From positions 1 through 64,000 of the forward strand of contig NZ_BMIF01000008.1 in assembly GCF_014641695.1 (NCBI RefSeq): a stretch of DNA of 64,000 nucleotides, in the 5' to 3' direction. Below the pieces are notes generated by a model. It made no database searches, was not told where the DNA came from, and saw nothing but the letters and a program-made list of their open reading frames with translations. Source of the stretch: Nitratireductor aestuarii (GTDB lineage Bacteria > Pseudomonadota > Alphaproteobacteria > Rhizobiales > Rhizobiaceae). The translations under genes and the position numbers were made by a program. Positions 1-9,312 of the stretch are shown here, piece after piece; position 1 is the first letter of the stretch, and each line of letters starts with the position of its first letter.

Positions 1-144
1 TTCCATCATGTTAAATGTGACGTGCGTAAGCAGAGTATTCCCGATAACTCCCTCCAGACATTCCTGGACCGTGTCAAGCATCAGTGCAGTGTCGAAGGAG
101 GTTAACACGCGCGCAATACGCTGCGGTGGCCTGAGCGTCACCAT
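1..144 (-). CDS. Partial hypothetical protein, cut by window edge
   Basis: An open frame of 48 codons begins at an ATG at 142-144 and runs off the left edge without a stop. A good ribosome binding site (GGGGAG) lies eight bases before the ATG, which is the main reason to call it. The visible product begins MVTLRPPQRIARV; I do not recognise the family. The surrounding DNA (about 145-270) is clearly richer in A+T than the rest of the window and could hold its promoter. It could also be a chance frame, so confidence is low. Confidence 0.35.
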   Translation of the reverse strand, partial: MVTLRPPQRIARVLTSFDTALMLDTVQECLEGVIGNTLLTHVTFNMME

Positions 145-259
145 AACCAATTCTCCCCGTCCCGTAGTGTACTGATGATAAGTAATGTTAAATTATTAAG
201 CAATAGTAATTGTGATCAGTTCCCGTTTGCTAGAATAAGTATTTATACGTAGAGGGCGT

Positions 260-280
260 CGAATTATGTGTCATAATTCG
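260..280. repeat. Perfect 9-bp inverted repeat at a gene end
   Basis: CGAATTATG (260-268) and CATAATTCG (272-280) form a perfect hairpin with a three-base loop. The stop codon of the LOG-family gene (271-273) lies across the loop and right arm. There is no run of T after either arm, so it is not a classical terminator. It could be an operator in the A+T-rich gap or an mRNA 3'-end stem. Confidence 0.5.
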
Positions 281-1110
281 TAAAATGTCGTGATCTCCTG
301 CCATGCCTCCTCTGCTGTATCCACGAATGTTAACAGTTCACTGTCGGTAGGAGATATTGTTCCCTGTTCAGCAAGGAAAGGAATGTTAACCGCCTGCTCC
401 CAGAACGAGCGGCCGAACAGGATAACCGGCACTCGATCCATCCTCCCCGTTTGGATTAGTGTCAGAGTTTCAAAGAGTTCGTCCATGGTGCCGAAGCCGC
501 CGGGGAAAACCACCACCGCTTTCGCGCGCATGATGAAGTGCATCTTGCGGACTGCGAAATAGTGGAAGTTGAAGCAAAGCTCTGGCGTAACGTACAGGTT
601 CGGCGCCTGCTCGTGCGGTAGTACAATATTGAGGCCGATAGACGGTGCTCCAACTTCCGCTGCGCCGCGATTGCCTGCTTCCATAACGCCGGGGCCGCCG
701 CCCGTCACTACTACGTATTCACGGTAGTAAGACTTGGCTGAATGCTCGGAACATAGGCGCGCAAACTTCCGAGCTTCCTCATAGTAGATGCTGTTTGCCT
801 CAAGGTTCTTCTTCTGGACTTCATTCTTCGCGGCCCAGGCTTCGCCACCCGGCTCGGGGATGCGGGCGCCGCCGAACATGATTACAGTAGAACGGATGCC
901 CCGCTCGGTCAGCATCATCTCCGGCTTCAGCAGTTCGAGCTGGAGGCGGACGGCGCGGAGCTCGCGTCGAGTCATGAAGTGCTCGTCGTCCCATGCCAGC
1001 CGGTAGGTCGATGACCTCGTCTGCGGTGTATCGGGAACGTTGCGCGCGCGCTTCAGGTCTTCGTCCGAGTGGGGCAGCGGGGTCCAGTTGTTGTCGTCTT
1101 CCGGTTTCAT
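271..1110 (-). CDS. LOG-family protein (TIGR00730, lysine decarboxylase-like fold)
   Basis: This is a Rossmann-fold protein of the LOG family, whose characterised members are nucleotide 5'-monophosphate phosphoribohydrolases that release cytokinin-type bases. The family motif PGGFGTMDE is near residue 220 and the GGGPGVMEAGNRGA loop comes before it. At 279 residues it is longer than plant-type LOG proteins, as is usual for the large bacterial subgroup with a charged N-terminal extension. I chose the ATG at 1110; an in-frame ATG at 1131 would add seven residues. It is divergent from dapD, a common arrangement in rhizobia. The true substrate is unknown, and the old name lysine decarboxylase is misleading. 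Confidence 0.85.
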   Translation of the reverse strand: MKPEDDNNWTPLPHSDEDLKRARNVPDTPQTRSSTYRLAWDDEHFMTRRELRAVRLQLELLKPEMMLTERGIRSTVIMFGGARIPEPGGEAWAAKNEVQKKNLEANSIYYEEARKFARLCSEHSAKSYYREYVVVTGGGPGVMEAGNRGAAEVGAPSIGLNIVLPHEQAPNLYVTPELCFNFHYFAVRKMHFIMRAKAVVVFPGGFGTMDELFETLTLIQTGRMDRVPVILFGRSFWEQAVNIPFLAEQGTISPTDSELLTFVDTAEEAWQEITTFYEL

Positions 1111-1264
1111 TTTTCGCCGTCCTTCATTCATCTCTGGTCAAACGCATTGCACAATTGACCCGGTTCTGCGGTTCGCATAGGGTCCGGCCGGCTTGGCCCG
1201 GCCAAGCAATCAGAAACTCAAACATAGTAGCCTCAAGAGCTCCTATAGCGGAGACAGTTCGCTA

Positions 1265-2119
1265 ATGACTACATCGGATATCGCCACACTCGAGAAACTC
1301 GTCGAAAAAGCCTTCGACGAACGTGAACAGATCACCGTCGATACGCGCGGCGAGACGCGAGAGGCGGTGGAAGAGGCACTCAACCTTCTGGATAGCGGCA
1401 AGGCTCGCGTTGCGGAGCGCCAGGAAGACGGCCAGTGGCTCGTGAACCAATGGCTGAAGAAGGCCGTGCTGCTTTCCTTCCGGCTCAACCCGATGGAAGT
1501 CATCAAGGGAGGTCCCGGCGACGCCGTGTGGTGGGACAAGGTTCCTTCCAAGTTTGATAGCTGGAGCGCTGCAGAGTTCGAACGCGCAGGTCTTCGCGCC
1601 GTTCCGGGCGCAGTTGTACGCCGCTCCGCCTTCATCGCGCCTGGCGCTGTGCTGATGCCCTCCTTTGTAAACCTCGGCGCCTATGTGGGCGAGGGCACGA
1701 TGGTCGATACCTGGACGACCGTTGGTTCCTGCGCGCAGATCGGCAAGAACGTTCACCTCTCCGGCGGCGTTGGCATTGGCGGCGTTCTGGAGCCCATGCA
1801 GGCCTCTCCGACGATCATCGAGGATGATTGCTTCATCGGCGCACGTTCCGAGGTTGCCGAAGGCGTGATCGTTCGCAAGGGCGCCGTGCTCAGCATGGGC
1901 GTGTTCCTCGGCCAGTCCACCAAGATCATCGACCGGACGACCGGCGAAGTCTTCCAGGGTGAGGTTCCGGAATATTCTGTCGTCGTGCCCGGCACGATGC
2001 CAGGCAAGCCGCTTCCCAATGGCGAGCCCGGTCCAAACCTTTATTGTGCAGTGATCGTCAAGCGCGTCGACGAGCGGACCCGCTCCAAGACGGCCATCAA
2101 CGAGCTGCTGCGCGACTAA
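1265..2119 (+). CDS. dapD: 2,3,4,5-tetrahydropyridine-2,6-dicarboxylate N-succinyltransferase
   Basis: DapD transfers succinyl from succinyl-CoA to tetrahydrodipicolinate in the succinylase branch of lysine and meso-diaminopimelate synthesis. The protein has an N-terminal helical domain followed by left-handed beta-helix hexapeptide repeats (residues about 110-240, for example [13 protein letters not shown] and [10 protein letters not shown]). Starting at the ATG at 1265 gives 284 residues, the usual family length; a longer in-frame start at 1193 would add 24 atypical residues. GGAGA lies about ten bases before the chosen start. Two genes downstream is dapE, which works in the same pathway. 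Confidence 0.97.
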   Translation: MTTSDIATLEKLVEKAFDEREQITVDTRGETREAVEEALNLLDSGKARVAERQEDGQWLVNQWLKKAVLLSFRLNPMEVIKGGPGDAVWWDKVPSKFDSWSAAEFERAGLRAVPGAVVRRSAFIAPGAVLMPSFVNLGAYVGEGTMVDTWTTVGSCAQIGKNVHLSGGVGIGGVLEPMQASPTIIEDDCFIGARSEVAEGVIVRKGAVLSMGVFLGQSTKIIDRTTGEVFQGEVPEYSVVVPGTMPGKPLPNGEPGPNLYCAVIVKRVDERTRSKTAINELLRD

Positions 2120-2221
2120 GTTCGACCGGTCTGGCGCCCACGGCCCGGATCCCGGCATCCCAGACTGGGCGCAATGAGACTACTCTGATACAGAACGTGC
2201 ATCGGGCTCCTAAACCTCCCG

Positions 2222-2608
2222 ATGCACAGGGACATGGTCGTGAGCAGCAACAACTACATCTGGCTTTTCTTCAGCTTCTCCGGCCGGGTCAGCCGCTGGG
2301 TGTACTTTCTCGCAAGCCTGCTGGTAGGCATTGCGCAGGTATTTCCCTATTACCGGCTGTTGCTGGTTCCAGAAGGCAGCGAGGCCGCGGCCACCTGGAG
2401 CGCCATCTTCCTGCTTGTGCTGGCCGGATCTTTATGGCCACATGTGGCATTGTCGGTGAAGCGCCTGCACGATTTCAACAGGGAGGGCTTTTTCGCGATT
2501 GCTCTCTTTATCCCAGTGCTTTCGATCATCACATTCTTTGTCCTGTGCCTTTATCCGGGCGACAGGCAAGCAAACCGTTTCGGTTCCGTTACAAATTCAA
2601 GAAGGTAG
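2222..2608 (+). CDS. DUF805 family inner-membrane protein
   Basis: This is a small polytopic membrane protein of 128 residues. It starts with the typical DUF805 feature, an aromatic segment followed by FSGRVSRWVYF, has about four hydrophobic segments, and contains the conserved VKRLHDFNREGF loop. The function of DUF805 proteins is not established. The start is uncertain because no strong ribosome site is seen; an ATG at 2234 is an alternative. Its place between dapD and dapE is common in rhizobia and says nothing firm about a role in lysine synthesis. Confidence 0.8.
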   Translation: MHRDMVVSSNNYIWLFFSFSGRVSRWVYFLASLLVGIAQVFPYYRLLLVPEGSEAAATWSAIFLLVLAGSLWPHVALSVKRLHDFNREGFFAIALFIPVLSIITFFVLCLYPGDRQANRFGSVTNSRR

Positions 2609-2666
2609 TCAGAGCGATCGCGCGGCACCCGTGACATCGATGCAGCTTTGAACTAATTGATATGAA

Positions 2667-3854
2667 ATGACACTTCCGATTGACCCCATCGCCAATCTCG
2701 TTGCTCTCGTTCGTTGCCGGTCGGTAACGCCGGCAGAAGGCGGCGCATTGTCGGCCCTTGAAGCCATGGTGGCTCCACTCGGCCTGTCGGTTGAACGCCC
2801 CGTTTTTGAAGCCGCAGGCGAAGCGACGGTCGAGAACCTCTATGCGCGGCTGGGGACGGAAGGTCCGCACCTGATGTTTGCCGGTCATACGGACGTGGTG
2901 CCGCCCGGCAATGAAGCCTCATGGACGCATCCGCCGTTCGAAGGCATGATCGCTGACGGCGTGCTCTACGGGCGCGGCGCCGTCGACATGAAAGGCGGTA
3001 TCGCCTGTTTCGTCGCGGCACTTGCGCGCTATGTGAAAAAGCACGGTCAGCCGAAAGGGTCGGTTTCCCTGTTGATCACCGGGGACGAGGAAGGCCCAGC
3101 CGTCAACGGCACGGTGAAGCTTCTCGACTGGGCTGCAACCAAGGGCGAGGCGTGGGACGCGGCGCTAGTTGGTGAACCCACTTGCCCGAATGAACTCGGC
3201 GACATGATCAAGATCGGACGGCGAGGCTCGCTCACGGGCGAGGTCACCGTCTCGGGCCGGCAGGGCCATGTGGCCTACCCGCACCTGGCGGACAATCCTG
3301 TGCGTGGGCTGACGATGCTTGCAGCGGCGCTGATGAACCCGCCACTCGACAACGGAACACCGCAGTTCCCTGCGACGAACCTTGAGATCACCTCGATCGA
3401 TGTCGGCAATCCGGCATCGAACGTCATTCCCGCGCAGGCGAAACTCGTCTTCAACATCCGCTTCAATGACACGTGGACGGTTGAAACGCTGAAGGCAGAG
3501 ATCGAGAAGCGGCTCAATGCGGCAGCGCAGGACAAGACGCTACGTCCCGGCCGGGACAACCCGGTCGAATTCCAGCTCCTCTGGAAAGGCGTACCGTGCC
3601 AGGTGTTCGTGACGCATGATGAGAAGCTCATCAACACGCTGAGCTCGTCCATTGCCGCAGTAACGAGCAAGACGCCGGAGCTTTCCACCACAGGTGGCAC
3701 CTCGGATGCGCGCTTCATCAAGAACTACTGTCCCGTCGTGGAATTCGGCCTCGTCGGCCAGACGATGCACATGGTTGACGAACGGGTCGCCGTTTCCGAC
3801 CTTGAGCTTCTGACGCAGGTCTATCTGCGGTTCCTTGAGGACTGGTTTGCATGA
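2667..3854 (+). CDS. dapE: Succinyl-diaminopimelate desuccinylase
   Basis: DapE hydrolyses N-succinyl-LL-diaminopimelate to LL-diaminopimelate and succinate, a step after DapD. It is an M20-type dinuclear zinc enzyme of 395 residues. Visible motifs are GHTDVVPPG (metal ligand His74), [10 protein letters not shown] (bridging Asp107), [11 protein letters not shown] (catalytic Glu and ligand Glu at 141-142), and a C-terminal metal His in QTMHMVDE. The last codons overlap the next gene by four bases (ATGA), so the two are probably translated together. Confidence 0.97.
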   Translation: MTLPIDPIANLVALVRCRSVTPAEGGALSALEAMVAPLGLSVERPVFEAAGEATVENLYARLGTEGPHLMFAGHTDVVPPGNEASWTHPPFEGMIADGVLYGRGAVDMKGGIACFVAALARYVKKHGQPKGSVSLLITGDEEGPAVNGTVKLLDWAATKGEAWDAALVGEPTCPNELGDMIKIGRRGSLTGEVTVSGRQGHVAYPHLADNPVRGLTMLAAALMNPPLDNGTPQFPATNLEITSIDVGNPASNVIPAQAKLVFNIRFNDTWTVETLKAEIEKRLNAAAQDKTLRPGRDNPVEFQLLWKGVPCQVFVTHDEKLINTLSSSIAAVTSKTPELSTTGGTSDARFIKNYCPVVEFGLVGQTMHMVDERVAVSDLELLTQVYLRFLEDWFA

Positions 3855-4453
3855 CGGCATGGGGCGCAGACATCCAGCTCTATTTCTATGGGGTCTGGCG
3901 TCTGATGACCGGCCGGCAAGATGGCCTGAGACTGCTCGATATCTCGGTTGACGGTTTCTGGAATTCTTTCTTCGCCATCCTGGTCGCGCTCCCCGCCCTG
4001 CTCATCAGCTGGCTGACCGTTGCCAACGAGGCGGAAGCGCTGATGCTTCTGCCAGGCTCCCGCTTCGATTTTCTGGCCCGCCTCGTTGTTTCCAACGTCG
4101 GCGCATGGGTCCTTCCACTTGTGGCGCTTGGCGTCGTCGCTCCCTACGTTCGGATCGCCGACCGCTACGTGCACTATGTCGTGGCAACCAATTGGGCTAC
4201 GGCGCTGGTGGCATGGATGATGCTGCCACCCACGCTCCTGCAGATCTTTTTTCCCCATCTGGAAGAGATCTCGGTGCTGCTGTCGCTCATTCTCTTCTTT
4301 GTGACGCTGTTCCTGTCATGGCGGGTGACGGTCGCTGCAATCGGCAGGGGCCCGGCAGTGGGAACCGGCGTGTTCTTCGCCATGGTCGTCGCGTCGGTGA
4401 CGGTCCTGTTGTTCCTGCAGTCTCTGCTGGGAGTCCAGATCGAGGGACTGTAG
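3851..4453 (+). CDS. Hypothetical membrane protein after dapE
   Basis: This 200-residue protein overlaps the dapE stop by four bases and so is translationally coupled to it. It has a short polar N-terminus and roughly four or five hydrophobic segments (about residues 40-58, 80-100, 110-150, 135-155, 170-190), indicating an inner-membrane protein. No recognisable catalytic motif is present and I do not know the family. Genes in this position are common next to dapE in rhizobia. It converges with truA with only seven bases between them. Confidence 0.75.
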   Translation: MTAWGADIQLYFYGVWRLMTGRQDGLRLLDISVDGFWNSFFAILVALPALLISWLTVANEAEALMLLPGSRFDFLARLVVSNVGAWVLPLVALGVVAPYVRIADRYVHYVVATNWATALVAWMMLPPTLLQIFFPHLEEISVLLSLILFFVTLFLSWRVTVAAIGRGPAVGTGVFFAMVVASVTVLLFLQSLLGVQIEGL

Positions 4454-4460
4454 CCCGCCG

Positions 4461-5204
4461 TCAGTAGTCTACCCCGATCAGATAGAGACCGTGCGCCGGA
4501 GCCACCGGGCCGCAGCGTGTGCGATCGCAAGCTGCCAACACTTCTTGCACATCGTCGGGAGTCCAGCTGCCTTCGCCCACTTTCTTCAGCGTGCCCACGA
4601 GCGAGCGGACCTGATTGTGGAGGAACGACCGAGCCGAGGCGCGAACCTCGATCTCATTGCCGATGCGGGTCACATCCAGACGGTCGAGCGTCTTCAGCGG
4701 GCTTTTCGACTGGCAGTGGGCCGAGCGGAAGGTGGTAAAATCATGATGGCCGATGAGCCGGTCGGCGGCCGCCTGCATCGCCTCCACATCAAGCTCCTTC
4801 TTGACGTGCCAGACCCGTTCCCGATCGAGCGCGAAGGGCGTCCGCCGATTGCCGATGCGATAGAGATAGTGGCGCGCCTTGGCTGAGAAGCGCGAGTCGA
4901 ACGTATCATCCACCTGTGCCGCCGCGAGGATGGACACAGTCTCCTGCGCCAGGGTCAGGTGCGCGTTCAGGCCGTCGCGCATATTGCGGTCAGGCAGGTT
5001 CTTCAGGAGGTCGAAATGCGCGACCTGATGCAGGGCATGAACGCCTGCGTCCGTGCGGCCGGCGCCCTTCAGCGTAATCTCCTCGCCGCTCAAGGCGAGA
5101 ACGGCCCGCTCGATCGCCTCCTGGACCGTCGGCTGTCCAGCCTGCCGCTGCCATCCCGCGTAGGGGGTGCCGTCGTATTCTATATCTATGCGATAGCGGG
5201 GCAT
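4461..5204 (-). CDS. truA: tRNA pseudouridine(38-40) synthase
   Basis: TruA converts uridines 38-40 of the tRNA anticodon arm to pseudouridine. The 247-residue protein has the [12 protein letters not shown] start and the catalytic motif GRTDAGVHA with Asp52 as nucleophile. It also has the family motifs [17 protein letters not shown] and [13 protein letters not shown]. It follows fmt with 26 bases between, so fmt and truA are likely one transcript. Confidence 0.97.
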   Translation of the reverse strand: MPRYRIDIEYDGTPYAGWQRQAGQPTVQEAIERAVLALSGEEITLKGAGRTDAGVHALHQVAHFDLLKNLPDRNMRDGLNAHLTLAQETVSILAAAQVDDTFDSRFSAKARHYLYRIGNRRTPFALDRERVWHVKKELDVEAMQAAADRLIGHHDFTTFRSAHCQSKSPLKTLDRLDVTRIGNEIEVRASARSFLHNQVRSLVGTLKKVGEGSWTPDDVQEVLAACDRTRCGPVAPAHGLYLIGVDY

Positions 5205-5230
5205 GGATCAGCGATATCCCTGAGAGGTGT

Positions 5231-6175
5231 TCACTGGACCCGGTGGCCCTTGTCGACCGTCGCGCCGCGCAGGAAGTCGGCGGCAGTTACCACCTTGCCG
5301 CCCGCGCGCTGCAGTTCAAGCAGGCGCACGGCGCCTGAGCCACAGGCGATGGTCAGCAGATCGTCCAGAACCTCGCCGGGCGTGCCGCCCATATCATCGA
5401 CGCGGGCCGAGCGGAGGATCTTCACACGCTCCAGCTTGCCGCCAAGCTCCATCTCGCACCAGGCGCCGGGCATGGGCGAAAGGCCGCGAATGTGGTTGTG
5501 GACGTCGCGTGCATCGCGAAGCCAGTCGATCCGCGTCTCTTCCTTCGAGATCTTGCGGGCGTAGGTCGCACCTTCCGCGGACTGTGGCGTGAGCGTCAGG
5601 CTGCCTTCGCCATCGCGAAGCGCTGCCATGGCCTCGACCATGAGCGAGGCGCCAGTTTCCATCAGCTTGTCGTGAAGCTGACCGGCTGTCGTATCCTTTC
5701 CGACGGGGACGATGCGGGTAAGCGCGACGGGACCGGTATCCAGTCCTTCGTCCATTCTCATGATCATCATGCCGGTTTCAGAATCGCCCGCCATAATGGC
5801 GCGCTGGATCGGAGCAGCGCCGCGCCAGCGGGGCAGCAGCGACGCATGACCGTTGTAAGCGCCAAGCTTCGTTCCCTCGAGGATCGCCTTCGGCAACAGC
5901 AGGCCATAGGCCACAACCACCGCCGCATCCGCGTTGAAATCGCGGAACTTCTGCTGCTCTTCCTCGCTCTTCAGCGATACGGGGGTGAAGACGGGAAGGC
6001 CCAGCTTCTCGGCTGCCTGATGAACCGGTGACTTGGTCAGTTCCAGCCCACGACGACCAGCCGGGCGTGGCGGCTGGGAGTAAACGGCAACGATGGTGTG
6101 CCCGGCGGCGTGAAGCGCCTGCAGCGTCGCCACGGAAAATTCAGGCGTTCCCATGAATATCAGGCGTAAAGGCAT
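5231..6175 (-). CDS. fmt: Methionyl-tRNA formyltransferase
   Basis: Fmt formylates initiator Met-tRNA with 10-formyltetrahydrofolate. The 314-residue protein begins with the family FMGTPEFSV motif. The catalytic triad can be placed at Asn108, His110 (in [16 protein letters not shown]) and Asp146 (in DEGLDTGPV). A C-terminal OB-like domain follows from about residue 205. Its partner def lies 115 bases upstream on the same strand, the usual pairing of formylation and deformylation. Confidence 0.97.
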   Translation of the reverse strand: MPLRLIFMGTPEFSVATLQALHAAGHTIVAVYSQPPRPAGRRGLELTKSPVHQAAEKLGLPVFTPVSLKSEEEQQKFRDFNADAAVVVAYGLLLPKAILEGTKLGAYNGHASLLPRWRGAAPIQRAIMAGDSETGMMIMRMDEGLDTGPVALTRIVPVGKDTTAGQLHDKLMETGASLMVEAMAALRDGEGSLTLTPQSAEGATYARKISKEETRIDWLRDARDVHNHIRGLSPMPGAWCEMELGGKLERVKILRSARVDDMGGTPGEVLDDLLTIACGSGAVRLLELQRAGGKVVTAADFLRGATVDKGHRVQ

Positions 6176-6290
6176 TTCATCTTTCCCGATGGGAGTTCCG
6201 TTTGCGTTTCGCGCATCTGTGTGGCTGATCGATGGCCCCTTTTGGGAGCCCGTGTTGCGCCAGCCGCCGGAACGCCGGTGTTCGCGCTGA

Positions 6291-6821
6291 TTATCCGACC
6301 AGCGGCGCCTGACGGTCCTTCGCCAGTTTCTTGAACTTGCGGATCACCATGTCGCGCTTCAGCTTCGACAGATGGTCTATGAAGAGAACGCCGTTCAGAT
6401 GGTCGATCTCGTGCTGCAGGCAGGTCGCGAGCAGACCGTCGGCCTCCGTGAGCTTTTCCTTGCCGTCGAGACCAAGTGCCTTCACCATGATGCGGGCGGG
6501 GCGTTCCACTTCCGCGTAGTATTCAGGAATGGAGAGGCAGCCTTCCTCGTGCACGTTGAACTCGTCCTCGCTGGCCTTCACAATCTCGGGATTGATGAAG
6601 ATCTGCGGGTTCTTGGGCTCGTCCTTTTCCGCGACGTCCAGCACCAGCATCCGCAACGGCTCGCCGACCTGGATGGCCGCCAGGCCGATGCCCGGCGCGT
6701 CATACATGGTCTCAAGCATGTCGTCGGCGAACTTGCGCAGTTCGTCGTCAATACGCTCCACCGGCTTGGAAACCTGACGGAGCAACGGATCTGGGAGAAG
6801 AACGAGAGGTCTTATGGTCAT
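6291..6821 (-). CDS. def: Peptide deformylase
   Basis: This metal enzyme removes the formyl group from nascent proteins. All three family motifs are present: GIGLAAIQV (44-52), EGCLS with the metal ligand Cys95, and QHEIDH with ligands His137 and His141 and catalytic Glu138. The start [12 protein letters not shown] at 6821 matches the family and gives 176 residues. An in-frame upstream ATG at 6872 would add 17 residues unlike the family, so I reject it. It is divergent from rmuC and heads the def-fmt-truA run. Confidence 0.96.
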   Translation of the reverse strand: MTIRPLVLLPDPLLRQVSKPVERIDDELRKFADDMLETMYDAPGIGLAAIQVGEPLRMLVLDVAEKDEPKNPQIFINPEIVKASEDEFNVHEEGCLSIPEYYAEVERPARIMVKALGLDGKEKLTEADGLLATCLQHEIDHLNGVLFIDHLSKLKRDMVIRKFKKLAKDRQAPLVG

Positions 6822-6933
6822 GCGCGTGAGGTAATAGCTCCGCTTCTTGACGTCAATATACTCGTTCTGCACTGCCGTATTTTGTTCTCGTTTTGATCTT
6901 CTCTTGGAGCTCGGAATCGTCTACGTTGGGGGA

Positions 6934-8190
6934 ATGATGGATTCCGTTTCACTATTTGCCATTCCTGTCGCGCGCTTTGGCTCGGCGACTTTGACCGTCG
7001 GGCACATCGCCTGGGTGGCGGGTGCGGCCATGCTCCTGCTGCTCATCTGCACGGTCGTGGTGATGGTGCGAGCCTCACGTTCGCGGGCCTTGGCTGCGGC
7101 AGAAGCAGCGGAACGAGCGCGTGAAACGGAAGAGCGGATGCGTGAGGTCAGCCGCACTCAGGCGGAGCTCTACGGGCGGCTTGGGACAATGGCCGAAATC
7201 TTCGGTTCACGGCAGGCGGAGCTGACGAAGGCGCTGTCGGAGCGCCTCGACGGCATGAGCAATCGCCTTGGCACCTCCATCACCGAGCAGACCAAGGCGA
7301 CGCATGAGAACCTGACGAAGCTGCAGGAGCGGCTCGCCGTCATCGATACGGCGCAGAACAACATTCAGACCCTCGCCGGGCAGGTGGTGCAGCTGCAGCA
7401 GATTCTTGCCAACAAGCAGACGCGTGGAGCCTTCGGCCAGGCGCGGATGGAGGCGATTGTTGCCGATGGGCTGCCGTCAAACGCCTATGAGTTTCAGGCG
7501 ACGTTGTCGAACGGCAGCCGTCCCGACTGCCTGATCAAAATGCCGAATGGCGCACCGCCGCTGGTGATCGATGCGAAATTCCCGCTGGAAGCGTGGAACG
7601 CCATCAAGGCTGCCGCCGACGGTGAGGGAGGCACGGACGCGCGTCGTGTCGCGGAGGCGGCCTTCCGCCGGGATATCGAGGTCCACATCAAGGCGATTTC
7701 CGAAAAATACCTGCTCAATAGTGAGACGCAGGAACTGGCCTTCATGTTCGTGCCGTCGGAGTCGATCTTCGCCGAGATCCACGAGAACTTTGAAGCGCTG
7801 GTGCAACGGGCGCATCGCGCTCGCGTCGTGATCGTGTCGCCATCGTTGCTGATGCTGTCGATCCAGGTGATCCAGTCGGTGCTGAAGGATGCACGGATGC
7901 GCGAGCAGGCGCACCTCATCCAGTCGGAAGTCTCGAAGCTGATGGTTGACGTGTCGCGGCTCGACGATCGCGTGCGCAAGCTGCAGGGGCACTTCTTCTC
8001 CGCGCAAAAGGACGTCGACCTGATCATCACCTCTGCCGACAAAATCACCAAGCGCGGCAGCCGGATTGAGGCGCTGGAGCTTGGACCCACCGCCTCGGCC
8101 AAGGACGATGGACCGGAGGAGCGGGAGCTGGAACCATCTGTCCCGCCACTCGGGTCAGGCCAGCTCAGGCTTCGCGTGGTGGATGAGTAG
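6934..8190 (+). CDS. rmuC: RmuC family protein (DNA recombination)
   Basis: RmuC proteins limit certain rearrangements such as inversions at short inverted repeats; the mechanism is unclear. The protein has one N-terminal membrane segment (about residues 23-43 from this start), a long coiled coil rich in Ala/Glu/Gln (about 50-165), then the conserved nuclease-like RmuC domain. That domain includes LIDAKFPLEAW (written here as VIDAKFPLEAW) and ELAFMFVPSESIF. The start is either ATG 6934 or ATG 6937, just after a GGGGGA ribosome site. A longer frame from 6847 overlaps the def leader and is not needed. Confidence 0.92.
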   Translation: MMDSVSLFAIPVARFGSATLTVGHIAWVAGAAMLLLLICTVVVMVRASRSRALAAAEAAERARETEERMREVSRTQAELYGRLGTMAEIFGSRQAELTKALSERLDGMSNRLGTSITEQTKATHENLTKLQERLAVIDTAQNNIQTLAGQVVQLQQILANKQTRGAFGQARMEAIVADGLPSNAYEFQATLSNGSRPDCLIKMPNGAPPLVIDAKFPLEAWNAIKAAADGEGGTDARRVAEAAFRRDIEVHIKAISEKYLLNSETQELAFMFVPSESIFAEIHENFEALVQRAHRARVVIVSPSLLMLSIQVIQSVLKDARMREQAHLIQSEVSKLMVDVSRLDDRVRKLQGHFFSAQKDVDLIITSADKITKRGSRIEALELGPTASAKDDGPEERELEPSVPPLGSGQLRLRVVDE

Positions 8191-8309
8191 GTGGAGCGAA
8201 CAGACGAGGAGAAGGAGAAGGGGAGAGGAAACAGGCTTAGGTGTGACGGGGCACGGATGCGTTGCGTGCGTGAGCGGAGCGGGAGCGAAAGTGGTTCGAT
8301 GGCGGGTGC

Positions 8310-8392
8310 TACCACCTTCATGCTGAGCCCGTCTAAGCACGAAGGGTCCAGCTTGTTTGCTTTGAACCGCGTGGTTCGCCCTTTGGCAAGCT
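8310..8392. repeat. Remnant of an interspersed palindromic repeat
   Basis: The text around CTTCATGCTGAGC (8317-8329) and the hairpin GAACC-GCGT-GGTTC (8364-8377) resemble a palindromic element often seen between genes in rhizobia and related bacteria, whose arms contain CATGCTGAGC and its complement. The left arm is complete. The right arm stops after CCCTTTGGCAAGCT, exactly where the next repeat begins. This suggests truncation or interruption by the neighbouring element. Identification is from memory of the motif, not from alignment. Confidence 0.5.
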
Positions 8393-8494
8393 AGAGCAAT
8401 CCCACGAAAAGTGGGAACCGGTTTTCCGTCCGGAATTGCGTTAAGACAATGGCTTAGATCATCAAAGCGTTTCTGTGAAACACTGAGATGATCC
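8393..8494 (+). repeat. RIME-like palindromic repeat, copy 1
   Basis: This is a mosaic of hairpins: TCCCAC/GTGGGA (8400-8405, 8411-8416) inside GCAAT/ATTGC (8396-8400, 8435-8439), then GATCATC/GATGATC (8457-8463, 8487-8493) enclosing GTTTC/GAAAC (8469-8473, 8477-8481). Its core, ACCGGTTTTCCGTCCGGAA, occurs again in inverted orientation at 56046-56064. The design matches the Rhizobium intergenic mosaic elements. The rest of the 429-base gap between rmuC and hisG (8191-8309, 8495-8619) shows no gene; a purine-rich stretch follows rmuC. Confidence 0.7.
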
Positions 8495-8619
8495 CAGGAA
8501 GCTCAACACGCAGTGGTAGCACAAGCTCGCAAAACGTGTGCCTGGGCGCTCTCAAATCGAACGCGGAGGCTCGTGGGGAGCGCTGAGCGGCTCCCGCGAT
8601 ATAACGTCGAACGGTGTGT

Positions 8620-9312
8620 TTACCGGTTCAGCGCGGCAGTCATTGCCGCGATGGTTTGAGCGTCTTCGTCTGAACGGTCCTTCAGGGATTCCACGAGACA
8701 GGCTTCGGAGCGCAGGATCACGCCGTCGTTCAGGATCTTCAGGTGGTTTGCCTTGAGGGTCGAACCGGTCGAAGTGATGTCGACGATGATATCGGCGGAG
8801 CCGGCTGCCGGAGCGCCTTCCGTGGCGCCGAGGCTTTCGACGATGCGGTAGACCTGAATACCATGCTTCTGCGAGAAGAACTGCTGCGTCAGGCGCCAGT
8901 ACTTGGTCGCGATGCGCAGGCGGCGGCCATGACGCTGGCGGAAGTCGGCGGCCACGTCGTCCAGATCGGCCATGGTGGAGACGTCGAACCAGACTTCCGG
9001 CACGGCGACGATCACGTCGGCGCGGCCAAAGCCGAGGCGAGCGCGGATCGCGACCTTCTGATCCCACTCCGGAATGGTCTCGCGGATCAGGTCTTCGCCG
9101 GTGACGCCAAGATCGACGTTGCCGACCTCGAGCTCGCGAGCGATCTCGGAAGCCGAGATGAACTTCACGTCGATGCCAGGATGACCATCTACCGTCGTGC
9201 TGTAGCTGCGATCGTCCTTGGGCTGGGCCACCGCATAGCCGGCCCTGGCAAGGCGGGCGATTGCTTCATCCTTCAGGCGTCCCTTGGAGGGGAGGGCGAG
9301 GGTAATCGTCAT
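8620..9312 (-). CDS. hisG: ATP phosphoribosyltransferase, short form
   Basis: HisG catalyses the first step of histidine synthesis, joining ATP and PRPP. The 230-residue length marks the short form (HisGS), which lacks the C-terminal regulatory domain and needs HisZ as partner; hisZ is directly upstream. Visible motifs are [13 protein letters not shown] at the N-terminus, [11 protein letters not shown], and the PRPP-binding loop [13 protein letters not shown]. Its ATG overlaps the hisZ stop by four bases, so the two subunits are coupled in translation. Confidence 0.96.
   Translation of the reverse strand: MTITLALPSKGRLKDEAIARLARAGYAVAQPKDDRSYSTTVDGHPGIDVKFISASEIARELEVGNVDLGVTGEDLIRETIPEWDQKVAIRARLGFGRADVIVAVPEVWFDVSTMADLDDVAADFRQRHGRRLRIATKYWRLTQQFFSQKHGIQVYRIVESLGATEGAPAAGSADIIVDITSTGSTLKANHLKILNDGVILRSEACLVESLKDRSDEDAQTIAAMTAALNR

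Noticed and set aside
1262-2158. Long minus-strand open frame across dapD
   Set aside because: It is the antisense shadow of a clear dapD; composition follows codon positions of the real gene and no family is recognisable.
2044-2634. Plus-strand frame overlapping the DUF805 gene
   Set aside because: The DUF805 frame has membrane segments and family motifs; this one is an Arg/Pro-rich shadow that starts inside dapD.
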